From Glycine soja (taxonomy: Eukaryota > Streptophyta > Magnoliopsida > Fabales > Fabaceae), in NCBI RefSeq assembly GCF_004193775.1, contig NC_041021.1:20118632-20182631 (forward strand): 64,000 nt of DNA, in the 5' to 3' direction. Position 1 is the first letter of the stretch, and every line of letters starts with the position of its first letter. Made by a program: the position numbers and the translations under genes. Positions 32,888-42,516 of the stretch are shown here, in pieces. Under the pieces are notes generated by a model that had not been told where the DNA came from, made no database searches, and worked only from the letters and a program-made list of their open reading frames with translations.

Positions 32888-34476
32888 TGTTGGATCAAGT
32901 GGCCTCGAAATAATTAAGAAGGGGGGTTAAATTAATTATTAATGAACCTTTACTTATTAAAAATCTACCCTTCTTAGGCTTTTACTACAATGTTAAGAAA
33001 GTAAAGAACAGAAATAGAAACTTAACTAAAAGTAAAAGCGATAATTAAAGTGCATAGCGGAAATTAAAGAGTGTAGGGAAGAAGAAGACAAACACAAGAG
33101 TTTTATACTGGTTCGGCATTAACACGTGCCTCCATCCAGTCCCCAAGCGACCTACGGTCCTTGAGATTTCTTTTCAACCTTGTAAAATCCTTTACAAGCA
33201 AAGATCCACAAGGGATGTACCCTCCCTTGTTCTCTTTGAACAACCTAGTGGATGTACCCTCCACTAGAACTGATCCACAAGAGATGTACCCTCTCTTGTT
33301 CTCAGTTACAACAACCCAAGTAGTTGTACCCTCTACTTGTACCACAAAGGATGTACCCTCCAATGTGTTAAGACAAGGATCTCAGGGGGCTAGTCCTTTG
33401 AAACTTTGTGAAGGGGGATACAAAAGATATCTCAGGCGGTTAGTCCTTTGAAATCTTTTGTATAAGGGAAAGGGAAGAATCAAAAGAATTCTCAGACTGT
33501 GTCGTTTTGAATTCTTTGACAAGGGAGAAGGGAGACACAAAAGAATTTAGGCGGTTAGTCCTTCGTTCTTTTGGAAAAGGGAGAAGAGAGACACAAAAAG
33601 AATTTAGGCGGTTAGTCCTTGGCGAATTCTTTTTAGCAAAGGGAGAAGAGAAAGAAAAATGAATAGCACACTTTTTTTTCAAGGTTTGGAAAAACCAAAA
33701 AACTTTAGAAAGCTTTTGGCAAAGGAAGAAGAAGAAAAAATTTAAGAAGATGCTCAAAGAGATTCAAAGGTTGTAAAGAATTGTAATGATTGTACTTAAA
33801 AATGCAAGTTAAGGACTTGCTTTTATAGACTCTTCATGTCTGGTCAAGAAAACCATTAGAAGAGTTATAACCATTAGAAAAATTTGAAAACCATTGGAAG
33901 AGTTACATCTTTTGAATTTTGTTCTAAACTTATCACTGGTAATCGATTACCAAATCATTGTAATCGATTACGCAAAGCATTTTTGTGAAAAGATGTGACT
34001 CTTCACAATTGAATTTGAATTTCAACGTTCAAACACACTAGTAATCGATTACCAATATATTGTAATCGATTACACCATTTTGAAATTAATTGAAACGTTG
34101 TAAATTCAGTTGAAAGCTTTTGAAAACAAAATTTTGCCACTGGTAATCGATTACAGGAATCTGGTAATCGATTACCAGAGAGTAAAAACTCTGGTAACTT
34201 AGAAAATTTTGAGAAAACTCCTTTGAAAAACAAAATTGTGCTATGTTTGTTTTTTGAAAAAACTTTTCAATACTTTCCTTGTGAAGTCTTCTTGATTTCT
34301 TCTCTTGAAACTTGAATTCATCTTTTCTTGAAACTGGAAATCAAATTTCTCTTGATTCTTGAATTGTTCTTGACTCAATCTTGAAATCATTCTCTTGGGC
34401 TTTTTGCTATCATCTTTGTTGTCATCAAAACAACTTGAATCAATCTAGATTCAACATCATGAAGCTTGCTTCTACA
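32888..34476 (-). repeat. 5' LTR of the SIRE-like element (1589 bp)
   Basis: Same structure as the other LTR, with a TATAAAAG box on the minus strand at 33830-33837 and GTAATCGATTAC palindromes at about 33938-34180. Scattered substitutions separate it from 28950-30540 (for example GGATTAAG vs GGATCAAG near the inner end). Confidence 0.92.
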
Positions 34477-34481
34477 AAGAA

Positions 34482-35640
34482 TAATTAGGTCCTTGGAAAA
34501 GTTAAATTTTAGTGACCCCTATATAACACTCCTCCCATGAGTTAGAATCAGAACCACATGATCGTGGGCTTATGTTTCAGTTTTAAGATAGATAATTCAG
34601 AACCACAAGAATAATTAGGTCCTTGTTTTAGTTGTTTTGTTTGCAATTGATACACATCTTTGATATTTGATTATTATCATATGTTGTACATTGTATTGAC
34701 TGTGCTACTGCATATCCCATGCATGAAAAACGTGCCTATAATATGGTTAAATATGATAATTGATTGATTAATCTCATACTTCCTTACAAGAGGTATGCAA
34801 TAATAGCATTTTGCCACCAAGAAAATTTGCTTCAACATCAACAAATTATGAATTCATGATTATATGTTTTAACAATATATTTTTAGGTAATTGAAAATTA
34901 AGAGACCAGGGAGATGATACCCTAGTCTAATGCAGAGAGTCTCTAAACACAAAACACATACAAGAGTACTTACATTTACGTCACCTTATAGAGATGAGTG
35001 TTTAACTCTATAACAAAAAAATGAAAAATATCCTTGGATGTGTGCTACGAGTGTCATTTAGTTTACGAATAATGTCATTTAAGTAAAAGTCAAGAAAATT
35101 GTTAATGATTCTAAAACTATAATTGTTAATGCTAATTAAAAGGATTGAAGAAGTGGATCATGCAAATTGAGTATGTTATTTAAGTAAAAGTCAAGAAAAT
35201 TGTTAATCATTCAAGGTATACTTATATACTATTTTGATAAATGTCTCTCGGTGCCCGTGTTTCTATTGTATTTTTCAAGCTACTAGTTTAACAAAGAATA
35301 TCAAAATGCCATCATTTGAATTGCTTTTAACACAAACTAATAGTTGTAGCCTAATCTTCTTTGATGTGTGTTTGATCTCTGCTGCCCATTTCCCTGAAGC
35401 CCTTTGTCTCACTCCTACAAACTTTGGTAATTCTCAAGCTTATAACACTGCTAGTGCTATTTATTGAACAAACATTAAGCATCTAAAGAAGTTCCAACAT
35501 AACAACAATAGTCCAAACCCAAACACAGAACACCAAATTTCTCGAAACCAAACCAAATGAAATTTCGAAAACCATACACACATAAAAGGATTAATTGGAA
35601 TTTGTGTGGTTTAGTAATGGAATTTGTGATAAACATTTGT
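34482..35640. other. MULE interior, non-coding
   Basis: Contains a short direct duplication: AGAACCACAAGAATAATTAGG at 34591-34611 equals the unoccupied form of the SIRE-like insertion site. No transposase homology found. Confidence 0.55.
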
Positions 35641-35645
35641 AGATC

Positions 35646-37707
35646 ATGGTTAAGACTAGAGGATTAGGCCATGCATTAGGTAGGGTTGTTGCCAGAGGTC
35701 TGGGGAGAGGGGAGGGTGATGATTCTAATGGTGTTCCCCAGCAACGAAGGCCGACCGCATCAGCACGTAGGCGACGGGTACCTATCATTGTTGACGATGT
35801 TGTGCCTGCGGTACCTACGGACTCGCCTGTGGTACCAGAGGCAGAGGCTGCTATAGCTGGGGATGAGCCCAGAGACTAACGCACAGGATATTGGTGCACA
35901 GGATGTTGCAGATGAGCCTGAGGGATTTCCTGGTGGACCCAGGGACCCATCAGTGCTTACGGAGTATGCTGATCATGTTGCGGCCAGCGTATGGTCTGAA
36001 CAAGTATTTATAATATTCAAGTTTGTTAAGTATTCTTTTTTATTGAGTTTTTGGTTATTGATTGACGTTATTTTAACAAATCGTGTGTTCCTTTGTACTT
36101 CAATTCAGGAACGTCCTGAGTTGAAGCTATCCTCCCATGGGAGGAAGGTGCATAACTTGGGCAGGCCTGTTCTTGCAATTGAGGACATGGTTGTTGGGAC
36201 AGGATTAAGTCCTTTGATCGCGTGTTCGATAGACACCGGCAATCGGGGACTTATATCCTCTTTTGTCGAGAGGTGGCACCGGGAGACTTCTAGTTTCCAT
36301 CTTCCTGTGGTGGAGGTTTCAATCATGTTGGACGACGTCGCGTCTCTTCTCTATTTGCCTATCTTTGACGCATTCCATGACTTCTAGCCTACGCACCGAC
36401 GAGGCGGTGGTGTTGTTGGTTGAGTTATTGATGGTCTCAGCAGAGGTGGCCATGGTCGAGATAGGCCAATGTGGTGGACCATATGTACGCCTGCAGTAGC
36501 TGCGAGACGTATACTAGCGCAAATGTCAGATGCAGCACTAGACAGCTGCCGCTCGTGCTTATCTTCTACATCTTTTGGGTTGCACTCTTTTTGCTAATAA
36601 GAGTGCAACCCATGTTCATGTCTCACACTTATAGGCCCTGTGTGACCTTACTCTTGCTGGGCGATATGCATGGGGAACTGCTGGCCTCGCCCATATGTAC
36701 GATCAACTTAATGATGCCAGTCTCAGCACCAGCCAACAGCTTGCTGGTTACATCACCTTGTTATAGGTAATTAACATGTATTTCATAATTTATTTACAAC
36801 AATGTTTTAATGAGTGTATATTTAATTAACATGTATGATTTTCGTGTAAACCCTGTAGTGTTGGATATAGGAGCACTTTTCGTCAGTTGCGGAGTGCAAT
36901 GCTGATCCGGACTACGACGAGGTATCATGACGTGCGTGTCGGTGGATTGCAACAAAGAAGACTGTGAAGAAGGTATCTACAACGACGTACAGGCAGCGCC
37001 TGGATCGTCTGAGAATCCTAGATGTCTGCTGGATGTCACATGCGAAGCACCGACCTGTGCAGGACTTTCATCCGATTTCGTGCTTCTCGGGACAAATCCG
37101 CTGGGGGCCTGTTGTTGTCAGATACAGACCGAAGAGGGTTATGCGCCAGTTCGGCTACGTCCAGTGCATTCCTGCACACCCTGTCCATTCATGGGTGTCA
37201 TATGATGACATGGGCGATACTTGGACGCACTACTCAGACCATCTGGCAATAGCAGGTGATCTATGTGTTGTGCCAGGTCAGTGTGCGCCTAACTACATAG
37301 ACTGGTTCTTTGTCATATCGCATCCATTCATGACTGCGCCACAGATGAATCCTCCTCGAGATGCATATGCGACGCAACCCAGTCATATCCCTCATGAGGC
37401 AACACCGGCATCGACACATGCGGATCTTGATGCGGACGAGCCCAGACATGCAGTGGTAAGTGTTACTATTTGGTTAGATGTATGTCATTTACTTCAATTA
37501 TTTTTAATACTAATTTGTATAATTCGTTTGTTTTCTATTTAACAGGAAGCTTGTCATGCGATCGTGGATGCGTTGGAGCAGCATCTAAATGCGCCAAGCA
37601 CATCCACACATGAAGAGGTCATCCAAAAATGCCTCAGGATTGCCAGGGGTGTCACAGAAGACCGCAATGTGTATGTGAGGTCTCAACGTAGGTGCCGCAC
37701 GGATTAA
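35646..37707 (+). pseudogene. Plant mobile domain protein ('serine/threonine phosphatase 7 long form' type), broken
   Basis: The start MVKTRGLGHALGRVV (35646) and low-complexity N-terminus are followed by FPGGPRDPSVLTEYADHVA, RPELKLSSHGRKVHNLGRPV, STGLSPLI-like, FVERWHRETSSFHLPVVEV, IRWGPVVVRYRPKRVMRQFG and YIDWFFVISHPF, ending IQKCLRIARGVTEDRN with TAA at 37705-37707. This is the aminotransferase-like plant mobile domain, which is found both in host proteins (MAIN/MAIL) and in plant TEs. Introns are visible at 36004-36108 (GT...CAG, exactly 105 bp so it stays open) and about 37456-37544 (GTAAGTG...TTTAACAG). Frame changes near 35865, 36380, 36500 and 36900 break it. It is the only recognisable gene of the MULE. 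Confidence 0.85.
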
Positions 37708-37984
37708 CAATAGTTTATTCACACTTTAGATATCATTAGTTTTTGACGATGTATTTGACTTAACATTTTGTATATTTTAAGTTATTTTGATTAATAATAT
37801 TAGTTTATAATATTAGTGTTATTTTGTCAATTATGTTTAAATTACTTGATCCGAAATTTATACCAAATTCATTCAAAATTCATCGACATATTATGAATGG
37901 AAGTAAGTAAATTAGAAATTTTAAACTAATATTACAAATGTCATTTAAAATTAAGTTTCAATAAAGTTAAACTTTTTAAAAAAA

Positions 37985-38255
37985 TTCAGTTTCCTGCGGA
38001 TCAAGTTGATCCGTGGAAAACTCGCAGATCAAGTTGATCCGTGTTGATCCGTGTAATGCTTGCGGATCAAGTTGATCCGTGTAGGATCAAGTTGATCCGT
38101 GTAGGATCAAGTTGATCCGTGTATGACTCACGGATCAACTTGATCCGCGTTTGGTCTGCCTGTGTTACATGGATTAACTTGATCCCCAGGAGATTTTCGC
38201 GGATCAAGTTGATCCACGAGTCTTTTACGAATCAACTTGATCCGTACAACGAAAC
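37985..38255. repeat. Subterminal palindrome array, right side of the large MULE
   Basis: About nine copies of GGATCAAGTTGATCC or half copies, with TCCGTGTA/TCCGCGTT linkers. It mirrors the array at 28490-28835. Confidence 0.88.
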
Positions 38256-38285
38256 ATTAGAGAAACATTTCTGGCATTTTTAAGT

Positions 38286-38332
38286 GATGCTGGGTGCACC
38301 AGCAATAACGTTGGGTGCACCTAGCAACACCC
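38286..38332 (-). repeat. Right TIR of the large MULE
   Basis: ATGCTGGGTGCACCAGCAAT... to CCTAGCAACACCC, followed by TSD GGTAGTGAA. The outer bases GGGTGTTGCTAGG (reverse complement) match the small MULE end GAGTGTTGCTAGG better than this element's own left end. Confidence 0.88.
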
Positions 38333-38341
38333 GGTAGTGAA

Positions 38342-39165
38342 CTAGTTCTCCAAAAAGAAAACTAACTCCCCTCGCTCGGTGCTGAAACCCTACCCCTCGC
38401 TTATTGGGTGACTCCCTCACGACGCTCACCTCCCCGCTTGCTCTATTTCGTTTTCATTGCTTCTGGATACACTTCAACCCGTCAGCTTCTTGGAAAAGCA
38501 CAAGTCTTTGTAAGCTTCTATGCCCTCAAGTCGATTTCATTATAATGCATATGAATGATTTTGATTCTCATCCTTTCATTTTCCACAACCCCTACCTAAT
38601 ATGCTTTCATTAGTATTTTTTTTTTCTTCTATGCGCTCCACAGAGACGGCTGGAGCAATATTATTGATGCATTGCACACTAATGTAATTTCCTCACTCAT
38701 TCGTCAATTTACGAAAGTGAAGTGTGAATGTTATTTGGAATTATATTATGCACACATATATGCAATAACCCAAAAGATAATCAAAACCGCTAAAAGATTT
38801 TGTTATCCACCGGGGCTATATCTTGTCTATTCCTTGTGAAGACCCAATTAGTATGTTTGTGCGAGTGTGAGAAGGAGAGAAGGTTCTGGAAGGAAGTATG
38901 AAACCCTGCTTTATCATCGTAATGGATTTTTAAGCTGTGGCGGAATTGGAAGGTGGAAGTGAAGCACGCAGAACTGAAGAGAACAGAGGAATGGAATAAA
39001 AGAAAGAAAAGAAAAGAGATTATGGCTATAAGAGTAGTGTATTTATTGGAAACTAGAGCGTCCTGTTTAGTCTCTTAATTCGAAATATTTCAGCATGCGA
39101 TACTGAACATCCATTATGAGCCCTCCAATAATTGTTTCAAGTTTGATTTTTATAGCTGCAGTTAG
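38342..39165. other. Non-coding, contains a telo-box-like AAACCCTA
   Basis: AAACCCTAC at 38385-38393 lies in a C/T-rich, leader-like stretch (CCCTCGC..., CTTCTTGGAAAAGC). Such boxes are common in promoters of plant translation genes, but it is 4 kb from the L13 start and no exon can be assigned. Confidence 0.3.
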
Positions 39166-39335
39166 GGGTGACCATAGTTCAGTTTAGTTCAGTTTTTTTT
39201 TTAATTGAACTGAACTTTAAAAATAGTTCTTATATCATAACCGAACTAAACTTTTAATTGGAGAAAAACAGTTCAGTTATTAATAACAGTTTAGTTAACA
39301 GTTTTTATTTAGAAAACTGAACTAAACTGTTTGAT
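39166..39335. repeat. Small inverted-repeat element (MITE-like)
   Basis: CAGTTTAGTTCAGTTTT (39180-39196) is the exact reverse complement of AAAACTGAACTAAACTG (39313-39329). The interior has further GAACTGAAC/GTTCAGTT copies. The left side starts TAGGGGTGACCA, like some hAT MITEs, but a matching right end and a TSD were not found. Confidence 0.6.
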
Positions 39336-40500
39336 AAGTTCAATGCCTTTGCAGAAGAGGAAGAATGTGAGAAATGACATTGTAATAATATATATACCAG
39401 ATTGAGTTGCTTGACAGCTCTTTCCGCATAACCCCCCCTTGCTATCAGAAATGTTCCACATAAGTTTGGTTGCAGACAGTTTTGATGTTCCCATGTGTGT
39501 GATATTCTTTTTATGGGATTGTTAGATTTGTGGATTTCATTAGAATCTCATTTACTCTTTTACTTTGATTGTTTTTCAGTTAAGGTTATTATATAAAGGA
39601 TAATTCCTAGAACAATCCCCATGTTCTTCAGAGTCATGGTGCTCATTTTTTTTTAATTTAACTAATTTGACATATCACAGTTTCTCAGTGTGTCTATGTC
39701 AAGATTCTGTTATTGGCAGTAGTGAAGAAAACTGGATGCACCAAGCCCTGTTGATTGTTATAAAAAAATTTATATACTCTGGTACTTAACCATACTTATT
39801 TTTCTGTTGTTTATAAACTGTTACATGTTTGATAAATTAGTGTATATCAGTTCCATCTAGTAGAGGGAAGAAGATAATGAAATTTTATTAAATAAAAAAA
39901 AGTGAGAATGATGGAGACTTGTGGATTCTGGACAACACTATTTTTTAGGAATATCATTAGGAATTATTAATTATTTGGTAGTTTGATTGCCCCAACTGTT
40001 TATTGGTCTTTCTATTTATTCAAATATAACACTTCATTTTGTTTTCTCATTTCTGTTCTGTACTTAAATTTTCCAGTGAGTTTGGTTTGTTGCTGTTTCG
40101 GTGAGTTGTTTAGATTCATTGCGTGAAACCCCAACTTGGTCTCTGCTGCTGCCAAATCAGGTTCATTGTGTTGCTTGTTAATGTTTAAGCACTTGTTTGT
40201 GTATAATATATTTATTTTCTGATTCACTGGTTGAGAAATCAAATCAAGATATATATTAGATATGATTAATTAGATTTATGTGTGCCATGCTCGTTTCATG
40301 CTTATTTTCCTTCACTATTTTGTTTAATATAGTTCCTAACATTCCTTGTAGAATTGTTATTCAATCTAATATGTGAAAACATGGTAAATAATACCATAGT
40401 ATTCTTAACCAATGATATTTTGAGAACTCTTAAATAAGATTTGATATTTTGGTTATTGACTAGATACTTTAGCAGTTAGTTTTGCTCTTGGTATTTTGAA
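39336..40500. other. AT-rich intergenic sequence
   Basis: Nothing recognised beyond AT-rich DNA. Confidence 0.45.
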
Positions 40501-40504
40501 GGCA

Positions 40505-41245
40505 TGCTCCCCTTGCTTACCCTAAGTGCAAAGCAAATTAATTGCTGCCATAGTGCCATCACGTAGAACACCTCTATACATCAAACCATGCCCTCCAATA
40601 ATTCCATTACTACCAATCACATTTGCTTCGCTGAATCCATCAGTGACAATTTCTAACTCCCTATATGTGAACACTTGTACTCCACGAAATTTAGGTGCTG
40701 GGGTCCTGTTCAAATTTCCCTCATGAAGACACCCACTCTTCACATCTACAATTTAATGTATTGAAGCATTTATGTATTAGCTTCTATGAATATTAATTAA
40801 AACCTCAGTCTTTACTCCTCAAGGACTAGCAACAAATTTGAATTACTATTAAGGACAATTAATGAATTAATAACATAGTAGGGACAAATTCATGCGATCA
40901 TCTAGTGCCTGGAAAAATTAAACAGTTGCAATTCCTAGCTACAAATTAGTAACTCGTCTAAATTTGCACTCAGTAATGGTATCTCTATCTGCTTCACTTA
41001 TTAAGAAACTGTTTGCAATTTATTGATAACATGTGATGTGTCACTAGTTAGTTACCTGGGCCAGAATTCAACGTTGTTGAAGTGATGAGCCTGCTGCTTG
41101 TGTCATGAAGCTCTCTGCTGTCTTCTTCACAATTTCCATTCTTGCTGGAAGATTTTTGGTGACAGATCAAGAATAAGATCTCAAAAATGATAAATAGGAC
41201 CGTGACTAGATAAGGTGACGAATGCGATGATTATGAGAACTGTCT
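40505..41245 (-). pseudogene. Receptor-like kinase gene fragment (TM/juxtamembrane exon plus kinase N-lobe)
   Basis: On the minus strand, one exon (about 41235-41060) encodes a hydrophobic segment (VLFIIFEILFLICHQ) and a polar juxtamembrane stretch ending NSGP before a GTAACT donor. The next exon (about 40743-40515) reads RGVQVFTYRELEIVTDGFSE, ANVIGSNG and MYRGVLRDGTMAAINLL. This is the start of a plant Ser/Thr kinase domain with the Gly-rich loop region, but the expected catalytic Lys of the AIK motif reads Asn (AAIN). There is a stop right after (CT-TAG). A frame change lies in the membrane exon. The remaining kinase domain is missing. Dead fragment of a host gene. Confidence 0.75.
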
Positions 41246-41257
41246 GTCGGAAATCAG

Positions 41258-41660
41258 CGTTTTTCTTGTAGTGATAACCCAACTGTCCACCAAATTTTCC
41301 TACTTTTGTTCCCTACGAAGTTGTGACAATGTTGCCAAAAGTGTCGCTTGCACTCTCTGGGTAATGCCAATTCATGTCCAATCCAAGAGTAGCATTTCTT
41401 CCAAATCAGGTATGAAACTTTACATTAAAAAGTAAGATGGTTTGCTGATTCCTCCTTTTCTTGGCAGAATGTACATCTGTCAACACCATACAAGCCACCA
41501 ATATTTGTCTTGAGGAGTTTTGCTTAGTTTGTATCCTATCCAAAGATAATCTCCAAGCAAAAGCCTGCACTTTAGATGGTTCAGGAATCTTCCACAGTCA
41601 TTTAAAGAAAGCTGCATCTTCATTAGTTTCTGATAGTCCAACATAGCATACACATCCATA
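41258..41660 (-). pseudogene. LINE-type reverse-transcriptase zinc-binding (zf-RVT) fragment
   Basis: Minus-strand frames read LWKIPEPSKVQAFAWRLSLD, RIQTK, then in a shifted frame GVDRCTFCQEKEESANHLTF, then LIWKKCYSWIGHELALP and IWWTVGLSLQEK. The AFAWRLxLDRIxTK...CxxCxxxEESxxHL pattern is the zinc-binding region C-terminal to plant non-LTR RTs. Two frame changes and two stops. It abuts the receptor-kinase fragment at about 41250. Confidence 0.75.
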
Positions 41661-41699
41661 ACCGAATACACGTCTTACCCCCTTTCTATATCCTCCTAT

Positions 41700-42516
41700 C
41701 TCTGAAATCTCTTTTTGGATTTGTCGTGTTTTTCTTTATTTCTGCATAGTAACCAAATAGATAAAATAATGTTTAGCTTCAATCAATAACTAGAATGAGC
41801 AAAAGATCGTTTTTGTTATGTTCAAGTGCAAGAACTTGGGATGTGGAGAGGGATAGGTGGCTTAGTGGATGATGAATGGATCTAGTGTCAAGGAGAGTTC
41901 CCTGTGGCTTTGACAATTCATGTATGTTCTGATAGTCAATATTTTTTTTTTTTGCTCAGCAAAGATAATATTGTATATATATAATTTGGAGTACCTGGGG
42001 TACTAGATTACAGCCTTAAAGCACAATACAAAAGGTTCCACGATCAGACATATATATTCTGAGAGAGAACCTTTCTATGGGTGCATATGAAAATTACATT
42101 TAGTAACCCACAATATGTTTTCTTCTCTTTTATAAATAAAAATAGTCCTCTCATTTGGCATGTCTCCTCTCTATCTCTGTCTATGTGTGTGTGTGGGTGT
42201 ATATAGTGTTCTAAGTGATGCATTGGTATTTGGTAGTCTGGTAGAACCAGTGACCAGTACCTTGACTAAGTCTATGATTGAATTGAATTGCATTGTCTTT
42301 AAGTATTCCTGAATGATACTTGCATTGGCTTCTGAATTCTCACACTAAAACTGCAACTCCTCTTTTGATTCGACACTTACTTGCTATCTATCTCCCTTTC
42401 TCATACTACTTTCTATCCCTTTTCAATCTCACTATTTTATACTGTTGGTGAATCCAGAGGTGAAAGCTTTATTTTTTGAATTGGGAGGAAGATTGACCAA
42501 ATAAGCAGAGGCAAAA
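41700..42516. other. Upstream region of the L13 gene
   Basis: Non-coding. Includes CTCTCTATCTCTGTCTATG / TGTGTGTGTGGGTG low-complexity sequence (42170-42205) and pyrimidine-rich stretches near 42350-42440 that could be promoter or leader. I cannot place a TATA box or start site. Confidence 0.4.

Larger units (their letters stand above)
28950..34476 (-). mobile_element. SIRE/Maximus-like copia element lacking pol, carrying a transposon-type ORF
   Basis: Two long direct repeats (28950-30540 and 32888-34476) start and end TGTTGG...TCTACA in plus orientation. A 5-bp duplication AAGAA flanks the element (28945-28949 and 34477-34481). The PBS for initiator tRNA-Met (32871-32885, minus strand TGGTATCAGAGC) and a PPT (30541-30556, minus strand CAAAAAGGGGGAGAT) fix the orientation as minus. 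The 2.3-kb interior has a gag stub (32565-32837) and an ORF of the putative plant transposon protein type (31001-32114), but no protease, integrase or RT. It must use enzymes of full-length relatives. The LTRs differ at scattered positions, so it is older than the copia insertion in the L13 gene. Confidence 0.9.
28139..38341. mobile_element. MULE (Mutator-like element) with plant mobile domain gene and nested copia insertion
   Basis: The 9-bp direct repeat GGTAGTGAA at 28139-28147 and 38333-38341 flanks an element (28148-38332) with inverted ends. Left: GCTAGGTGCACCCAGCATTA then TTGCTGGTGCACCCAGCA. Right, reverse complement: GCTAGGTGCACCCAACGTTA then TTGCTGGTGCACCCAGCA. A 9-bp TSD and long TIRs are diagnostic of MULEs. 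Subterminal zones hold arrays of GGATCAAGTTGATCC. The payload is a broken plant mobile domain gene (35646-37707); no MURA transposase is recognised. Subtracting the nested SIRE-like element (28950-34481), the MULE was about 4.65 kb. The small MULE at 51754-52762 has the same ends. Confidence 0.9.

Noticed and set aside
29193..33451. ORFs of 86-136 codons at 29193-29603, 33103-33363 and on the opposite strand
   Set aside because: They occur at the same place in both LTRs of the SIRE-like element and reflect GATGTACCCTC sub-repeats; not genes.
35234..35467. A 77-codon plus-strand ORF inside the MULE
   Set aside because: No similarity to MURA transposase or plant mobile domain; kept as non-coding.
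39166..39335. hAT MITE call
   Set aside because: The left end TAGGGGTG fits but no CACCCCTA right end or 8-bp duplication is present; reported only as an inverted repeat.
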